DNA of 64,000 nucleotides, from assembly GCA_037501455.1 (NCBI GenBank), contig CM074862.1, positions 82,018,001 through 82,082,000 of the forward strand. Reading direction: 5' to 3'. Below are positions 10,905 through 21,400 of the stretch, piece by piece. The notes under the pieces were generated by a model. That model did no database searches. It saw only the letters and a list, made by a program, of their open reading frames with translations, and was not told the origin of the DNA. Each line of letters starts with the position of its first letter. The first letter of the stretch is position 1. The position numbers and the translations under genes were made by a program. This DNA is from Lantana camara (lineage: Eukaryota > Streptophyta > Magnoliopsida > Lamiales > Verbenaceae).

Positions 10905-11640
10905 AAGGGGTGACTTAGTCAAGCTGAAGACTATAAATCAGAACTTCTTTACTTGCTTTCTTGTGTTTGTTGCTTTTGTTTGTCTCGCTGTTAATTGTTG
11001 ACTCTCGTTCTTTTTCTGTGCAGATTTGTGGCGGGAGAGTTGGGGCAGCTTGAGAAGAACTGGTCGTCAATGAGGTCCCTTTAAATTTTATTTTGTGGTT
11101 ACCAATTGATATGCATGTGGTTTGATGTAATGTGCTAAGTGAAAAGTTCTTTTGTGTGGGAAGTGCATATTTGTGAATTTATGACTTAATGATTTGGAAT
11201 AATTGAGAATGATGTTAAACCGGCATATTATAGTTATTGTTGAATATATGAGTTGCATGCGTGATTAGATATCAACGTGATTAAATGTTGGTTAGTGGTA
11301 TGTTTAGTGAAGTTTGGTTTTGTGTTGATAGTGTTTTTAGGTGAATTTAGGACCAATTTCGTGTGCAAAAGTTGAAAGTTGGGTAATTATAGGTCGCGAC
11401 CAAATAGGGTTTGATCAGAAATAATTTTTTTTTCGGGAAAAAGTCCAAGGTGGCCCAAATTATAGTCGGCCGCGACCAGGTTAACGCATATTTTAAGTAG
11501 TAGCCGCGACCATCCCCATGCGCTGAAAAAAAATAAAAGTCGAGAGTTGGCTATATTTGGGTTGCGGCCGTGACTCATTTTGAACTAATCCTGGTAGCGG
11601 CCGTGACCAAGAGGAAATTCGGCATTTAAAACAAAAACCC
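10905..11640 (+). other. Athila spacer between pol and ORF-1, no gene
   Basis: Non-coding and mostly AT-rich, apart from the palindrome cluster at 11392-11608. Spacers of this kind separate pol from the downstream ORF in Athila elements. I see no conserved ORF. Confidence 0.5.
11392..11608 (+). repeat. palindrome-pair cluster A2 (internal, not LTR)
   Basis: Degenerate copies of the GGTCGCGGCCGCGACC unit: a half-copy at 11392, then pairs ending 11477/11511 (34 bp apart) and starting 11560/11593 (33 bp apart). It lies about 40 bp upstream of a TATA-like GAATATATTT, so as in the LTRs the cluster sits just upstream of a putative promoter. Confidence 0.7.
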
Positions 11641-11644
11641 AGCA

Positions 11645-12220
11645 AAACTTGGAATATATTTCACTCCACTCTTTGGAACAAAACACGAACCCTAGGTGGT
11701 GAAGCTTCACATTCCGGCTAGAACTCCACTTTAGCTTCAAGTTTTTCACTCAAATCACCAAGGTAAGATCTAAGAACACTTCCTCTTGAGCTTTACTGGT
11801 TTAATTTGAATTTTAGGGCAGAAATTCCACTTTTTCTCCTTACAAGAACTTGAAACCCTAGGTTTAAAGAATCGATTTTTAGGTGGAATTTGGCCATGAA
11901 TTGATGAATAATGTTGTGTTTAGTCCATCTAACCTAAGAGAATTCATTATTGGTAGGGATTAAACAACATGGTAGTTCAAATCTCAATTTTTTATTCCAA
12001 ACCTAGGTTTGGCTGTGAAAATTTCTTGGGAAAATTGATGTTAATGTCAATTGATAGTAAGGATTAATTGTTAGGAGTGTTAAGTTAGGATTGAATCTAG
12101 AGATTTTTAGCCAAAAACCTCAGCTCTTAGCAATGCCCACCAAGTGTTCGATGAAATTCCTGAATGAAATAAATTGTGCCAAATGTGCTTAATTGTGTGT
12201 AATTGTTATTATCAGGTACA
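11645..12220 (+). promoter_or_regulatory. putative internal promoter and leader intron of the ATHILA ORF
   Basis: A TATA-like GAATATATTTCAC (about 11650) is followed by a leader, a strong plant splice donor AAG|GTAAGATC (exon ends 11762) and a pyrimidine-rich acceptor TTGTTATTATCAG (intron ends 12215), six bases before the ORF ATG at 12221. A 453-bp leader intron directly before the ORF fits expression of the downstream gene from its own or a spliced subgenomic transcript. All of this is predicted from sequence. Confidence 0.45.
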
Positions 12221-13340
12221 ATGGCCCCTAAAAGAGCTAGAAACACATATGCATCATCATCCGGGGCGGCACAAGCAGCAAGCAAATCCTCATGCCCTTC
12301 GCACTCTCATTCCCACACGATATATTGATGTACGGATACTCCACAGAGCTTATGTGTTGGAACCGGTTCAGAATTACTTCTCCAGGTTGGGATGGTTGGA
12401 ATTTATTGAGAAGAAACACCAAACTTTTGCTACCTTGACCTATGAGTTCCTGCAAAATTTCAAATGGGAGAATGAGATTTGCAAGTTCAAAATTCAAGGC
12501 CGAAGATACAGCCTCACGGCTGATCAATTGAGGAATATATTTGGATTTTCGGCGGATTGTGAGCACAAAGTTCCCGATGAATGGTCCAGGACCGAACAGA
12601 CAGCGATTTAGGCACAACTGGGTGCAAGAGGATCTTATAATTCAAAGACGGCCAAGTCCACGGAGATGTAGAGTGCCGTATAGAGAATAATTCAAAAGAT
12701 TATATCTTCGGGAATTTGTACAAGGGAGAACTTGGGGAAGATGAGTGTGGTTGATATTTGGTTGATGGGGTGCATGCTAGAGGGAACTCGAGTGAATGGT
12801 ACATATATTCTGATGGATAGAATGTGGGAACGGGCACAAAAAGATAAAGGAGCTTTTGCTTAAGGAGGTTATGTAACTTGCATTGCCGTGGCCTGTGGGA
12901 TAGAGACAGAGAATATGGTACCTATGGATGAGTTTCCATTCCTTGATCACAAGACCTTTGGGCGCCTCCACATACTCAAATAGTGGGGCCAACACTTGAG
13001 AGCGTGGCTGGTTTGGTGGTCACCGAGCGAAAGAGAGAGACTCCGCCTCTGCTATAAGAATGGAGCCCTAACTATTGACCATTTACCTGAAGCAATTAGG
13101 GTCACGCTCCCCGCACCACGTGAGCGTGATGATGAGGTGGTTGAGGAGGAAGTTGAGCCAGGACTTGAACCGATCATGCATTTCATGAGGAATGAAGCTC
13201 GATACAACCGAGAGCAGTTTGCAACAATAAGGGCAGCACAAACTAATCAGAATAGGAGGATTGAGGAGATGCAAGGGGACATTAGTGCCATGATGCATGC
13301 TATAGATTTGCGCCGCAATCCCCCAGCCGTCCCCGGATGA
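12221..13340 (+). pseudogene. ATHILA ORF-1 family protein, broken
   Basis: The start is taken at ATGGCCCCTAAAAGAGC (MAPKRARNTYASSSGAAQAA), directly after the predicted acceptor. A frameshift around 12300 moves to the frame reading YIDVRILHRAYVLEPVQNYF and FEIKK-like segments up to a stop at 12609. Further pieces follow, with stops near 12670, 12860 and 12981: NLGKMSVVDIWLMGCMLEG, TYILMDRMWERAQKDKGAFA, YVTCIAVACGIETENMVPMD and HKTFGRLHILK, then a final acidic and coiled-coil-like stretch (RDDEVVEEEVEPGLEPIMHF) ending at 13340. The family (Arabidopsis ATHILA ORF-1) has no proven function and has been discussed as env-like. At least four lesions make it a pseudogene. Confidence 0.75.
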
Positions 13341-14961
13341 TGCTTCCGGTGCTTAATTTGTGACCCCGCCTATGGGGTTTCACAGTGTTTATTGTGCGCT
13401 TTTTTGCATACTTTGTTCGGTTATGACTTTTGTGTGTTGACTTATTTTCTGAAATCCTATGCTACCTTATGTTTTGTTGGATTGGATTGCATGCCCATAT
13501 GACTAGGTGATATTTTGGATTTTTATGCTCTTATTTGAGTGAATGTGGTGAATGTTTGATGTTATTTTGTTAGATCTCTTGGAGCATTTTATTTAACCCT
13601 TGAGCTGCTGTCACTTGGTTGTTGCTATTGTTCTTTATCAGGAAACAAAACAATGGGAGTGCCACGTTACCGGATTATGCAATTCAGGGGAGTACTGTAC
13701 AGTGTACACCCTTTTGCTTTTTATTTAATTGCATGTGGACATGCTAGAGCTTAAGTGTGGGGGAAGGTTAATTTTGAATTGCATGTGGGCTCCAAATATG
13801 AATGTATTCTAATTTTTGAGCATGAGGTTGAGTATATGTGAATTATCTCCGAGTCGGTATGTTTTTGTTCATTCAAGAGTTTATTCTAAGCTTGAGTTAG
13901 GAGGTTATTCGAATGCTCGCAAGCATGTGTGTGGTAAGTAAGTTGATTGTAATTGGATATCCTTATTTCTCCCGCACTTAATGAAAAAATTGATGCACCT
14001 TGGGTTCTTAGGAAAAGTTTATGCCCCTCAAGGAAGCTAAATTAGAAATTAGAGGATAATCTAGTATCTTTTGAGACGAAATTGAGCTAGCTTTAGGTAA
14101 GGGGTATGATTTAGGCCTTCGATTTCCAAGTATATTAAGCCTTTAGGTAGAGCCTGCACTAAATAACGCTAGTCCATTGGCCCCCTTTGAGTTTTAAAAG
14201 TTGTGCAAAATTTTTTTTCGAAACCACATTACAAGCCACAATCACAACTTAAATTCCCACCTTTCTATCAACACCGGGATTGCTTCTTGTGCTAATTAAA
14301 AGAGTCTCTTTTATACATCTTTAGAACGTGAAGAAAGGAATGAAAAGAAAAAGATGAGAAAAAGAATGTGTGAAAAGAAAAATCAAAGAAAAGAAAGCAA
14401 GAGAAAGAAGCAAAAGTGCAATGAAAAGAAAAATAAGAGGTGAAGGAAGGTTGAGATAGAATTGAAAAGAAAAAGAAAGAATAAAATATCTAAGTGTGGG
14501 GGAAGGAGGCAACCGAAAGGGAGAATTATAAGGGTCTCAAGGGTAGGTAGTGCATTGAATTAAAGTCGGTGTTTTGAGTCACTTTCCATATAAATCATAA
14601 CCCGCCCTAAGCCTACGTTACAAGCCCGATAAAAGTCCTATTGATCCCGAATCAAAGCTAGCCATATTAGTGGAGATAGATACGAAATTCTTCTCAAAAT
14701 ATTACTTTAGTCTTCAAAAAAAGGCATAAATTATCCCGGGAACCATTAGTGCATCGCCTTGTTCATCTCACACACTGTCACGAGGATATGCAAACTACAT
14801 TCTTTTTATGAGCCATGCATGTGTGAGTGGTGTATTTCCTGACCAATTGATTCTCTTGGATTGGGTACTTGATGTGAGCATTAATGTTAAGAATTGGATT
14901 GATTTTTCATAAGTGTTCCCAATTGCTCGAGGACTAGCAATCATTCAAGTATGGGGGATTT
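13341..14961 (+). other. Athila 3' non-coding region with repeated polypurine tracts
   Basis: No coding sequence is visible. AAGTGTGGGGGAAGG occurs at about 13752 and again at about 14491, and a related AAGTATGGGGGATT (14947-14960) directly precedes the 3' LTR and is the probable plus-strand primer. A purine-rich stretch of AAAAGAAA-type repeats covers 14330-14490. Multiple tracts of this kind are typical of Athila 3' regions. Confidence 0.6.
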
Positions 14962-16209
14962 TGTTAAGTCCGTTTTTCATGCTTGTTTTAATTAGAAATA
15001 GATCATTTTATTGCACATCTTTGAGCTTAAATTGATATTTATGATTCATTTTTAGGTGCAATTGATGATGGAGCCGAGATAAACGACAAACGGAACGAGA
15101 ACAAGAAAAACGGATTTAGAGGAGCTGACTACACCAAATCTCGAAACTTGGCCAAAATGAGGTTGCGGGCGCGACCACATAGTGTTGATTTCCAGTCGGG
15201 GCTGCGACCTTAATTTTTCAGATCATTTTTTGCCAATTAAAACGTTAGATCATGAAAGGAGTGCAAAAAGAGGTCGCGGTCGCGACCTCCTCCAAGTTGA
15301 TTTATAGTCGCGGCCGCGACATAATTTTTGATGGAATTTCTGCCGACTTTTGAAGCCAAATCTCGAAACAGGGCAAAAATGTGGTCGCGACCGCGACCTC
15401 ATTCAGTTCATTTGTGGTCACGGCCGCGACCCATGAAGAAAATGTGATTTTATGAGTTGGTCGCGGGCGCGACCATTTTATGCCTATTTTCGGTCGCAAC
15501 CGCGACCCTGTGCAGACATGATTTTTCGAATTAAAGGCAGTTTTTAGCGGTTTTTGGTCTAGGAATTTAAATAGAAAAACTTCTCCATTACACAAAAAAA
15601 TGAGAGCAGAAGAGAAAGAGAACAGTTTCGGAGAAAAGATGCAGAATTCTGGAGGAAGTTCGTGAAGACGAGAGTCGACGATTCCAACAAAATTTCTTCT
15701 ACATCAAACTTTCCAGTTCCTCTTAAACAATTGTTTTCATTTCAGTTTCGTTATGAATTTCACAGAATTTATCTTAGGGTTTGAATGTTTTGAATGTTAA
15801 GTAGATTTATCATATTTCATATCGTACTAAGGTTTATGTTTGAAATGAAGAATTTATGTTTATTTAGCATGGATTTGAGTTATTTTATGAGTAGTTAAGT
15901 AGTTAAGGTATGGGAATGATATATATGATAGGTGTTTGAATAAATGCCTAAATGAATAAATTATCCCTTGAATTTATGAAAACTTGGTTGAATTGTATGC
16001 GAAGGTTTAGCCACCCAAAGCATAATCCGTAGTCACTGCTTAATCGAAAGATTCGTAGTAACTTAGTTGTTTTCATAAAAGTTGGAACTAAAAGAGCCAA
16101 AGAAATTTGATCTTATTCCGGCTATTTTTATCTCCCTTAATTTATGCCGAGCCGCTGAGTTAAGTGAGGTACTTGTCTTGTTTTCTTAGTTAAATTCAAC
16201 TATTAGATA
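14962..16209 (+). mobile_element. Athila-like 3' LTR, truncated by LINE sequence
   Basis: It starts TGTTAAGTCCG right after the G-rich tract and aligns from about 15236 with the 5' LTR fragment. It breaks at ATTAGATA (16209), where inverted LINE sequence begins. At least the last about 50 bp of LTR seen in the 5' copy are missing. Confidence 0.75.
15161..15507 (+). repeat. palindrome-pair cluster B (four pairs)
   Basis: Eight units start at 15161/15194, 15272/15306, 15383/15416 and 15459/15492, giving pair spacings of 33, 34, 33 and 33 bp. Units include GGTCGCGGTCGCGACC and GGTCGCGACCGCGACC. This is the best-preserved cluster in the window; three of its pairs correspond to cluster A. Confidence 0.88.
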
Positions 16210-16352
16210 TTTTCATTGGTTATCTTGGAAAAAAATGTGCCATAGCAAGCACTTGGGAGGGCTTGGTTTTCGTAGCCTCAGCATCTTTAACGCAGCAATG
16301 TTGTCGAAACAAGCTTGGAGGATTATGACTCGCCCGAACTCTCTTGTTAGAG
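16210..16352 (+). pseudogene. LINE RT C-terminal fragment in inverted orientation
   Basis: The plus strand reads HWLSWKKMCHSKHLGGLGFR followed by SLSIFNAAMLSKQAWRIMTR and PNSLV, the conserved block downstream of the RT palm in plant L1 elements. The rest of the LINE is on the minus strand. The minus-strand frame runs out at IQGFSNK, exactly where this inverted piece begins, and the stretch expected between them is missing. This marks an inversion plus deletion inside the LINE. Confidence 0.7.
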
Positions 16353-18718
16353 AAACCTTGGATCTTCTTTCTCACACGGTCTCTAATAGATGCAAACACC
16401 GCTGACTTGGTCCTACTAACTTCAAAAGGAAGACCTAAATAGATTCCCAAGTTGGTAACTTGTTTCACGCCTAAGATGGCTGCAAAAACACTTTTCCTTC
16501 CTCCATCAACATTCCCACTAAACATCACAACCGATTTTTGGAGATTAATGGTTTGCCCTGAGACTCGTTCGTAACTTCGCAAGATATCCCGTATACTCGT
16601 AACGGAGCTAGAATCGGCCATTCCATAAATCAAAGTATCATCTGTAAATAAAAGATGGGAAATAGACGGGGCTCCATTACAGATCGAAATCCCTTCCATA
16701 TCCCCTCGTCTCTCCCTATCCTGAAATAAACAAGAGAGAACCTCTACAAAAAAAAGAAAAGATAGGGGGATAGGGGGTCACCCTGGCGGATGCCCAGTGA
16801 CGGACGAATCTTCCCAAACTAAACACCATCTAGCATAAAAGAGTAGGAGACAGAAGTCACGCACAACATAATAATTTCAATGAAATGATTAGGGAATCCT
16901 AATCGACGAAGAACCCGCTTGAGGAACCACCACTCGACACGATCATAGGCTTTACTCATATCAACTTAAGAGCAAAGCACCCCTCTTTGCCTTTCGTTTT
17001 GTGTTTGATAAAATGATTAAGCTCAAAAGCAACCAAGATGTTATCAAAAATCAAATGGTTAGAAATAAAAGCAGATTGGGACTCAAAAATAATTGAATGC
17101 AATAGGGGCTGAATGCAGTTGGCAATAACTTTAGACGCTAATTTATAAACAACATTACATAAACTTATGGGCCTGAACTGAGTGATTAGCTCTGGGGAAC
17201 GACATTTAGGAATTAGGACAATGTGGGTGAAATTTAAATAACTAGGTAGATTCTTATTATTGAGGAAATCTAATACGCAAGCCACAACATCATGCCCAAC
17301 TATATGCCAATACTTTTGAAAGAATAACGGGGGGGGAGACCATCTGGTCCAAGGGATTTTAGAGGAAACATTTGAAAGAGTGCTTTATTTATCTCTGCCT
17401 CAATGAACGGTTCCGACAGACGATTTCGTGAAGACTCGTCAATTCGGTTTTGAAGCAGGTTGACAACTTCCCCTAACTCCCCCTCTGCACAGCCTTCCGA
17501 AGTAAAGATCCTCTCAAAATATCTAATAATGATCCCCTGTATTTCTTCTTTTGAGTGACAGACTGTCCCCATTTCATCAATAAGGTGTGAGATCTTATTA
17601 ATTTGTCGTCGAAAGGAGGCACGGTTGTGGAAATATTTAGTATTCTTATCTCCCTCTTTAAGCCACATCTCTTTCGACCATTGTTTCCACTTGATTTTTT
17701 CTTGCCCCAACAATTCTGTTAGCTTATCTCTCAGCTTACGTTCTTCCGCCGATGATTCCTCTGAGATCTTGCCATCTCTCAATGCCGATAACCGATCCTT
17801 CAGCTTCTTCATTTCAGTTACCGGGTCCTTAAATTTTACCTTGCTCCAGTTCTGTAGCCCCATAGTACAGTTCTCCATTGAACCAGGGAGAGTTTCTCCA
17901 GTACCTCCTAATTCTTTCGAGACCCAACTATCGCGAATCACCTTCTCACAATCGTTATTTTGCACCCACATCGCCTCGAAACGAAAAGGTTTGGCAATAA
18001 TGGACCTCGGTGGCTCCTCGTATTTCAGCACAGTTAGTATAGGACGATGGTCTAAACAGGGAGAACGTAAATGGACCACTCTTGCTTTTGAGAAAAGGTG
18101 AATCCAATCTGCCATGGCCACAATACGATCCAGTCGTTCTCGAATAGTGAATGGTGCCAATCTATTATCACACCAGGTGAATTTAGGGCCCATAAAGCCA
18201 AGGTCCGCCAGGCCAGCAGATTCTAAAGCATTGCAAAAGGCTGCTATTTGCCCGGGAGGTTTCTGACCACCCCCTTCCTTTTCTGAATTACACCTTATTT
18301 CATTAAAATCCCCGGAGAGAAGTCATGGAGCGTCCATCTGCTTACTAAGATGATCAATTAATCTCCACAAAATGTTTCTCATCTGATGATCTGGCTCTCC
18401 ATAAAAGCCGGTGAATCTTCACGTCCTGTTGCAACCAAAGTTCTCAACTAATGTGTCGATATGATATTTGGAGAAGCTCTCTAATGAAACCGAAAGGTCT
18501 TTGTGCCAGAGCAACGCAAGACCCCCACTTTTTCCAACACAATCCACAGCAACCCCATGGAAACCAAGAGTAGTCTTCAAAGAGTCGATTCTTCTTTGCC
18601 TGCATTTAGTCTTGGACAGGAAGATAATTAAGGGGTTATGATCTCGTATAAGAGACCGAAAAGTATGAACTCGCCAGGGACCCCCCATGCCCTGACAGTT
18701 CCAACTTAAGAGACTCAT
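16353..18718 (-). pseudogene. LINE ORF2: endonuclease-reverse transcriptase, degenerate
   Basis: It starts MSLLSWNCQGMGGPWRVHTF, an APE-type endonuclease N-terminus. In IIFLSKTKC the position normally held by the catalytic Glu of ETK is Lys. SGDFNEI and CLDHRPIL of the endonuclease follow (with a TGG-to-TGA type stop near 18319 and a frame change near 18420), then RT blocks SLGPDG, IVLIPKC, FRPISLCNVVYKLASKVIAN, MSKAYDRVEW and LGIRQGDPLSP. The palm motif reads FTDDTLIYG instead of the usual FADD. Stops or shifts near 17300, 16955 and 16740 break the frame. RNase H and zinc-knuckle regions beyond the RT are absent. Confidence 0.8.
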
Positions 18719-20975
18719 GGGGCAGCTGCCGCCCGAAGCTTAGGAGAATCCACCACGGGAGTGTCAGTCAGATCATTATCTGAGAGAGGGACAGAGGACG
18801 AGGGAGAGGGAGAACGGGAATCTTGGGTTTTATGAGATTTTATCTTCGAGTAGGATTTGAATCTACGGCGTTTGGATTTTGGTGCTGGGGGGTTAAGAAA
18901 AGGATCGGCTAATATGAGGGGAATATTTATCAAGGAATTGTGAGAGGGTAGCTGGGTTGATATGGGGGAATAAGAATTATTGTTGGGTGGGATTGATGGC
19001 AGAGAAGAGTTGTGCATAAGCATACGTTTTTTTGGGGAAGGGTTGTTATCATCACAGTATGGACGTTCATGGGTGTTAAGAGGCTGGGATATAGTTTCTG
19101 GATAGCAGATGTGTACAGTAGAGAGATTGTTCACTTCTCCAGAGGTGATGGGTTGATGCTTTTCCTTGCTTTTAGGCTTGAGACTAGGCTGGATTGGGTA
19201 GGATACGGAGGGCGCCGTGTGATCGGTGCTTGGGGTGAAGGGAACGGAAGTAGTTCCAGCTGATAGGGGGTTATTAATGTGTCTCGGTAATGAGGCTTGA
19301 TTGAGAGGGATGGGCGACGTATGAGAACCATCTTTTGTGGTGAGGGTTGGGTGGCTAGAGGATGAGGGAATAGATGTGTTAGGGGTGATGCTGTGAGGAG
19401 ATTGTATGTTAAGTGATAGGGACACAGGTGACACCATGGGAAAATTGGGGGGATGGGTCACGACAACATCATTTTTTGCAGTAGAGGTCGCTGAAGTAAG
19501 GTAGTTTGTAATCCAATTTCCAGAACTTGCAAAGCGCAACCAAGGCCCAAAAGGGAAGTCCGGTGAGGGGTCAATAAAGGATTCTTCGAACCGCCTTTCA
19601 CAGAATTTATCCACGTGGTCGCACAATCCACATAGATAGCAGAATTTTCCAAGCCTCTTATATGTGAACCAAGCTACAACTTTGCGACCGGAGCTAGAAC
19701 GGAGTTTAATGCATCTAGGCAATGGAGATGTCATTAGAATGCCAACCCTGATCCTTAACAACTCCTGAAAAACCTTAGATTGATCAGAAATGTCTGCCTT
19801 TCTAAAAATCCCAACCTGATTCCCAATAAATTTCGCCATCTCCAGATTCCGACTAGGGGTGTACATAAATCCGCACAACCCGCTAAATCCGCCCGAACCG
19901 AATCAAACAGTCCGAAAACTGCCGGATGAAATTTTTAAAAAAATAACCACGGTTGAAAAATATTACAACCCGTTACTTTTGGTTCGGGTGGTGGGTCTAA
20001 TAATTCAAATCCGTCTACCTGCTACCCGACCGCTATACATATATTTATATTTTATTCGTAATTATAGTTATATAAATACATGATATACAATACAATTGTC
20101 ATGTATATTATACAAATTATACATATATATATATATGATATATTTTTGTGTTAAACTAATATTATACAAGTTCTTTAACAAAAAATAAATTTATATTTAT
20201 AATATGATATTATTTATTGAATAATGTATATATATATATATATATATATATCTTCATCTACTTTGAAATCATAATGTATTAGCTGTAATAAGTGATAAAC
20301 TAGAATAAATTCTCATACTCTTTATATATTTTTTATTATTGAGTTAAAATTATGAGTATAAAATATTTTTATTAAAAAAATACATATAAAATTCGTTAAA
20401 CTGCCAATCCGCCCGCTATAAAACCGTACCCGCCCAACCCAAACCGCACGGTTTGAAAAAATAATTATGTATTTACGGTTTATATTTTTACAAACCCGCA
20501 TACTTCGGGTCGGGTGATATTTTACTTAGAAACCACCCATACTCGACGGCGTACACCCCTAATTCCGATAGTTGAGTGGCAGCCCTGAGACATTGATGAA
20601 GAAATCGTAGAAATCTAGATCCATGGCCTGGGGGTCATCGCCCTCTCCAACCCTCCGTAGTAGAAGTGGATACTTTTCGAATGTCCAAGGTGTTCCGTCA
20701 AGCACTCTCTCCATATCCAACTTGTGATTAAACTTCATCAAAAAACGATTATCTCCCAGTCTGCTCATAAGCATTCCCTTGACCGGATTAATTACCTTCA
20801 AAAGAGTATTGCGGAGTCCCTAAAAGTGAACTGACTTACGGGAGAAAACCTTCCCAACTAAGATAAGTGAGCCCGCAGACTTCTGTCCCCACGCAGATTC
20901 TGGAACCTGCACAGGGCCTTGGTCGCTATCGGAGATCCGCAGTTTAATCAATCGCCGCAGTTCATCCTCCTCCAT
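18716..20975 (-). pseudogene. LINE ORF1: DUF4283/zinc-knuckle protein with nonsense codon and MITE
   Basis: The ATG at 20975 begins MEEDELRRLIKLRISDSDQG; the frame runs about 50 codons to a TAG (20820-20822), then continues as GLRNTLLKVINPVKGMLMSR, GDNRFLMKFNHKLDMERVLD and TPWTFEKYPLLL, the DUF4283-type RNA-binding region of plant L1 ORF1. A hAT MITE with its 8-bp duplication interrupts the gene at GLPLNYRN/RNLEMAKFIGN. The remainder has a CCHC knuckle CYLCGLCDHVDKFC and a Ser/Pro-rich tail ending AAAAP, whose stop codon overlaps the ORF2 ATG. Apart from the stop and the MITE, ORF1 looks intact. Confidence 0.8.
19854..20561. mobile_element. hAT-type MITE inside LINE ORF1
   Basis: Terminal inverted repeats TAGGGGTGTAC and GTACACCCCTA bound 708 bp of AT-rich DNA with a (TA)n run near 20226-20252. 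Flanking 8-bp duplications ATTCCGAC (19846-19853) and ATTCCGAT (20562-20569) match the hAT rule of 8 bp, and removal restores the LINE frame. Sub-terminal stretches are CCCGC/GCGGG-rich and mutually complementary. There is no coding sequence. Confidence 0.88.
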
Positions 20976-21400
20976 GTTGTCAGAGGGGGGAGGAAAGTTG
21001 TTAATCTATTCTGTATCCACCTGACGAGGGTCGTTCACGCAATCTGTCGGGAGTGCACACTGAGAGCGAAAGCAACTTTAGAAAATGAGCAAAGAAAAGT
21101 AAGTAGAAACTACAAACAAAAGGAAGCGCTTATAGGGGAAAGGGTCTGGATGATTGGAAGAAGAAAAAACGAAAGGGAAAGGGACGGAGAGGATGAAAGG
21201 AAGAATGGATGATTCAAGTCGAATGGTAGCTTGGAGGTACGGTCGATCGCCGGAGCAGGTGCGATGGCGTCCGCCGGAGAACTCCCACGAAGGAAGATGG
21301 GTTGCGCTAGAACTCTCACGAAGAGAGACTCAGGAACTCTCACAAAGAGATATGAAACCGACTCTGGTATTTTTTTGATGTGTGGGAATTTGAGCAGAGC
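20976..21400 (-). other. LINE 5' UTR
   Basis: GC-richer than its surroundings, with CCGGCGA-type pyrimidine and CCGCC stretches on the minus strand, typical of plant L1 5' UTRs with internal promoters. It contains a duplicated CTCTTTGTGAGAGTTC-like motif (about 21310-21350). No ORF is supported. The exact LINE 5' end, somewhere about 21380-21400, is uncertain. Confidence 0.45.

Larger units (their letters stand above)
9521..16209 (+). mobile_element. Athila-like gypsy element, internally deleted, truncated at both ends
   Basis: Order on the plus strand: 5' LTR piece (9521 to about 10540), last about 120 codons of pol, spacer with a palindrome cluster, ATHILA ORF-1 family gene, long non-coding stretch with G-rich tracts, and 3' LTR (14962-16209). 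An ORF downstream of pol is the hallmark of Athila-type elements. Gag and most of pol are gone: the LTR runs straight into pol C-terminal sequence. The 5' LTR lacks its first about 274 bp and the 3' LTR is cut by the LINE. Confidence 0.75.
16210..21400 (-). mobile_element. L1-type LINE with an inverted 3' piece and a MITE insertion
   Basis: On the minus strand it has a GC-rich 5' UTR (about 20976-21390), ORF1 with a DUF4283-like region and zinc knuckle, and ORF2 with endonuclease and reverse transcriptase. ORF1 and ORF2 overlap as ATGA. The 3' UTR and poly(A) are absent: at 16353 the sense sequence stops and a short RT C-terminal piece continues in the opposite orientation. The right end abuts the copia-2 LTR remainder; no TSD was found. 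All ORFs are broken. Confidence 0.8.

Noticed and set aside
14321..14512. 63-codon minus-strand ORF rich in Phe, Leu and Ser
   Set aside because: It results from the AAAAGAAA-type purine tract of the Athila 3' region; no membrane protein family is implied.
18715..19878. 387-codon ORF considered as an independent Ser/Pro-rich host gene
   Set aside because: It contains the CCHC knuckle and follows the DUF4283-type region across the MITE; it is the C-terminal part of LINE ORF1.
16210..21400. Twin-priming 5' inversion of the LINE
   Set aside because: In twin priming the inverted 5' part precedes a sense 3' part with poly(A). Here the 3' RT piece is the inverted one and no poly(A) is present.
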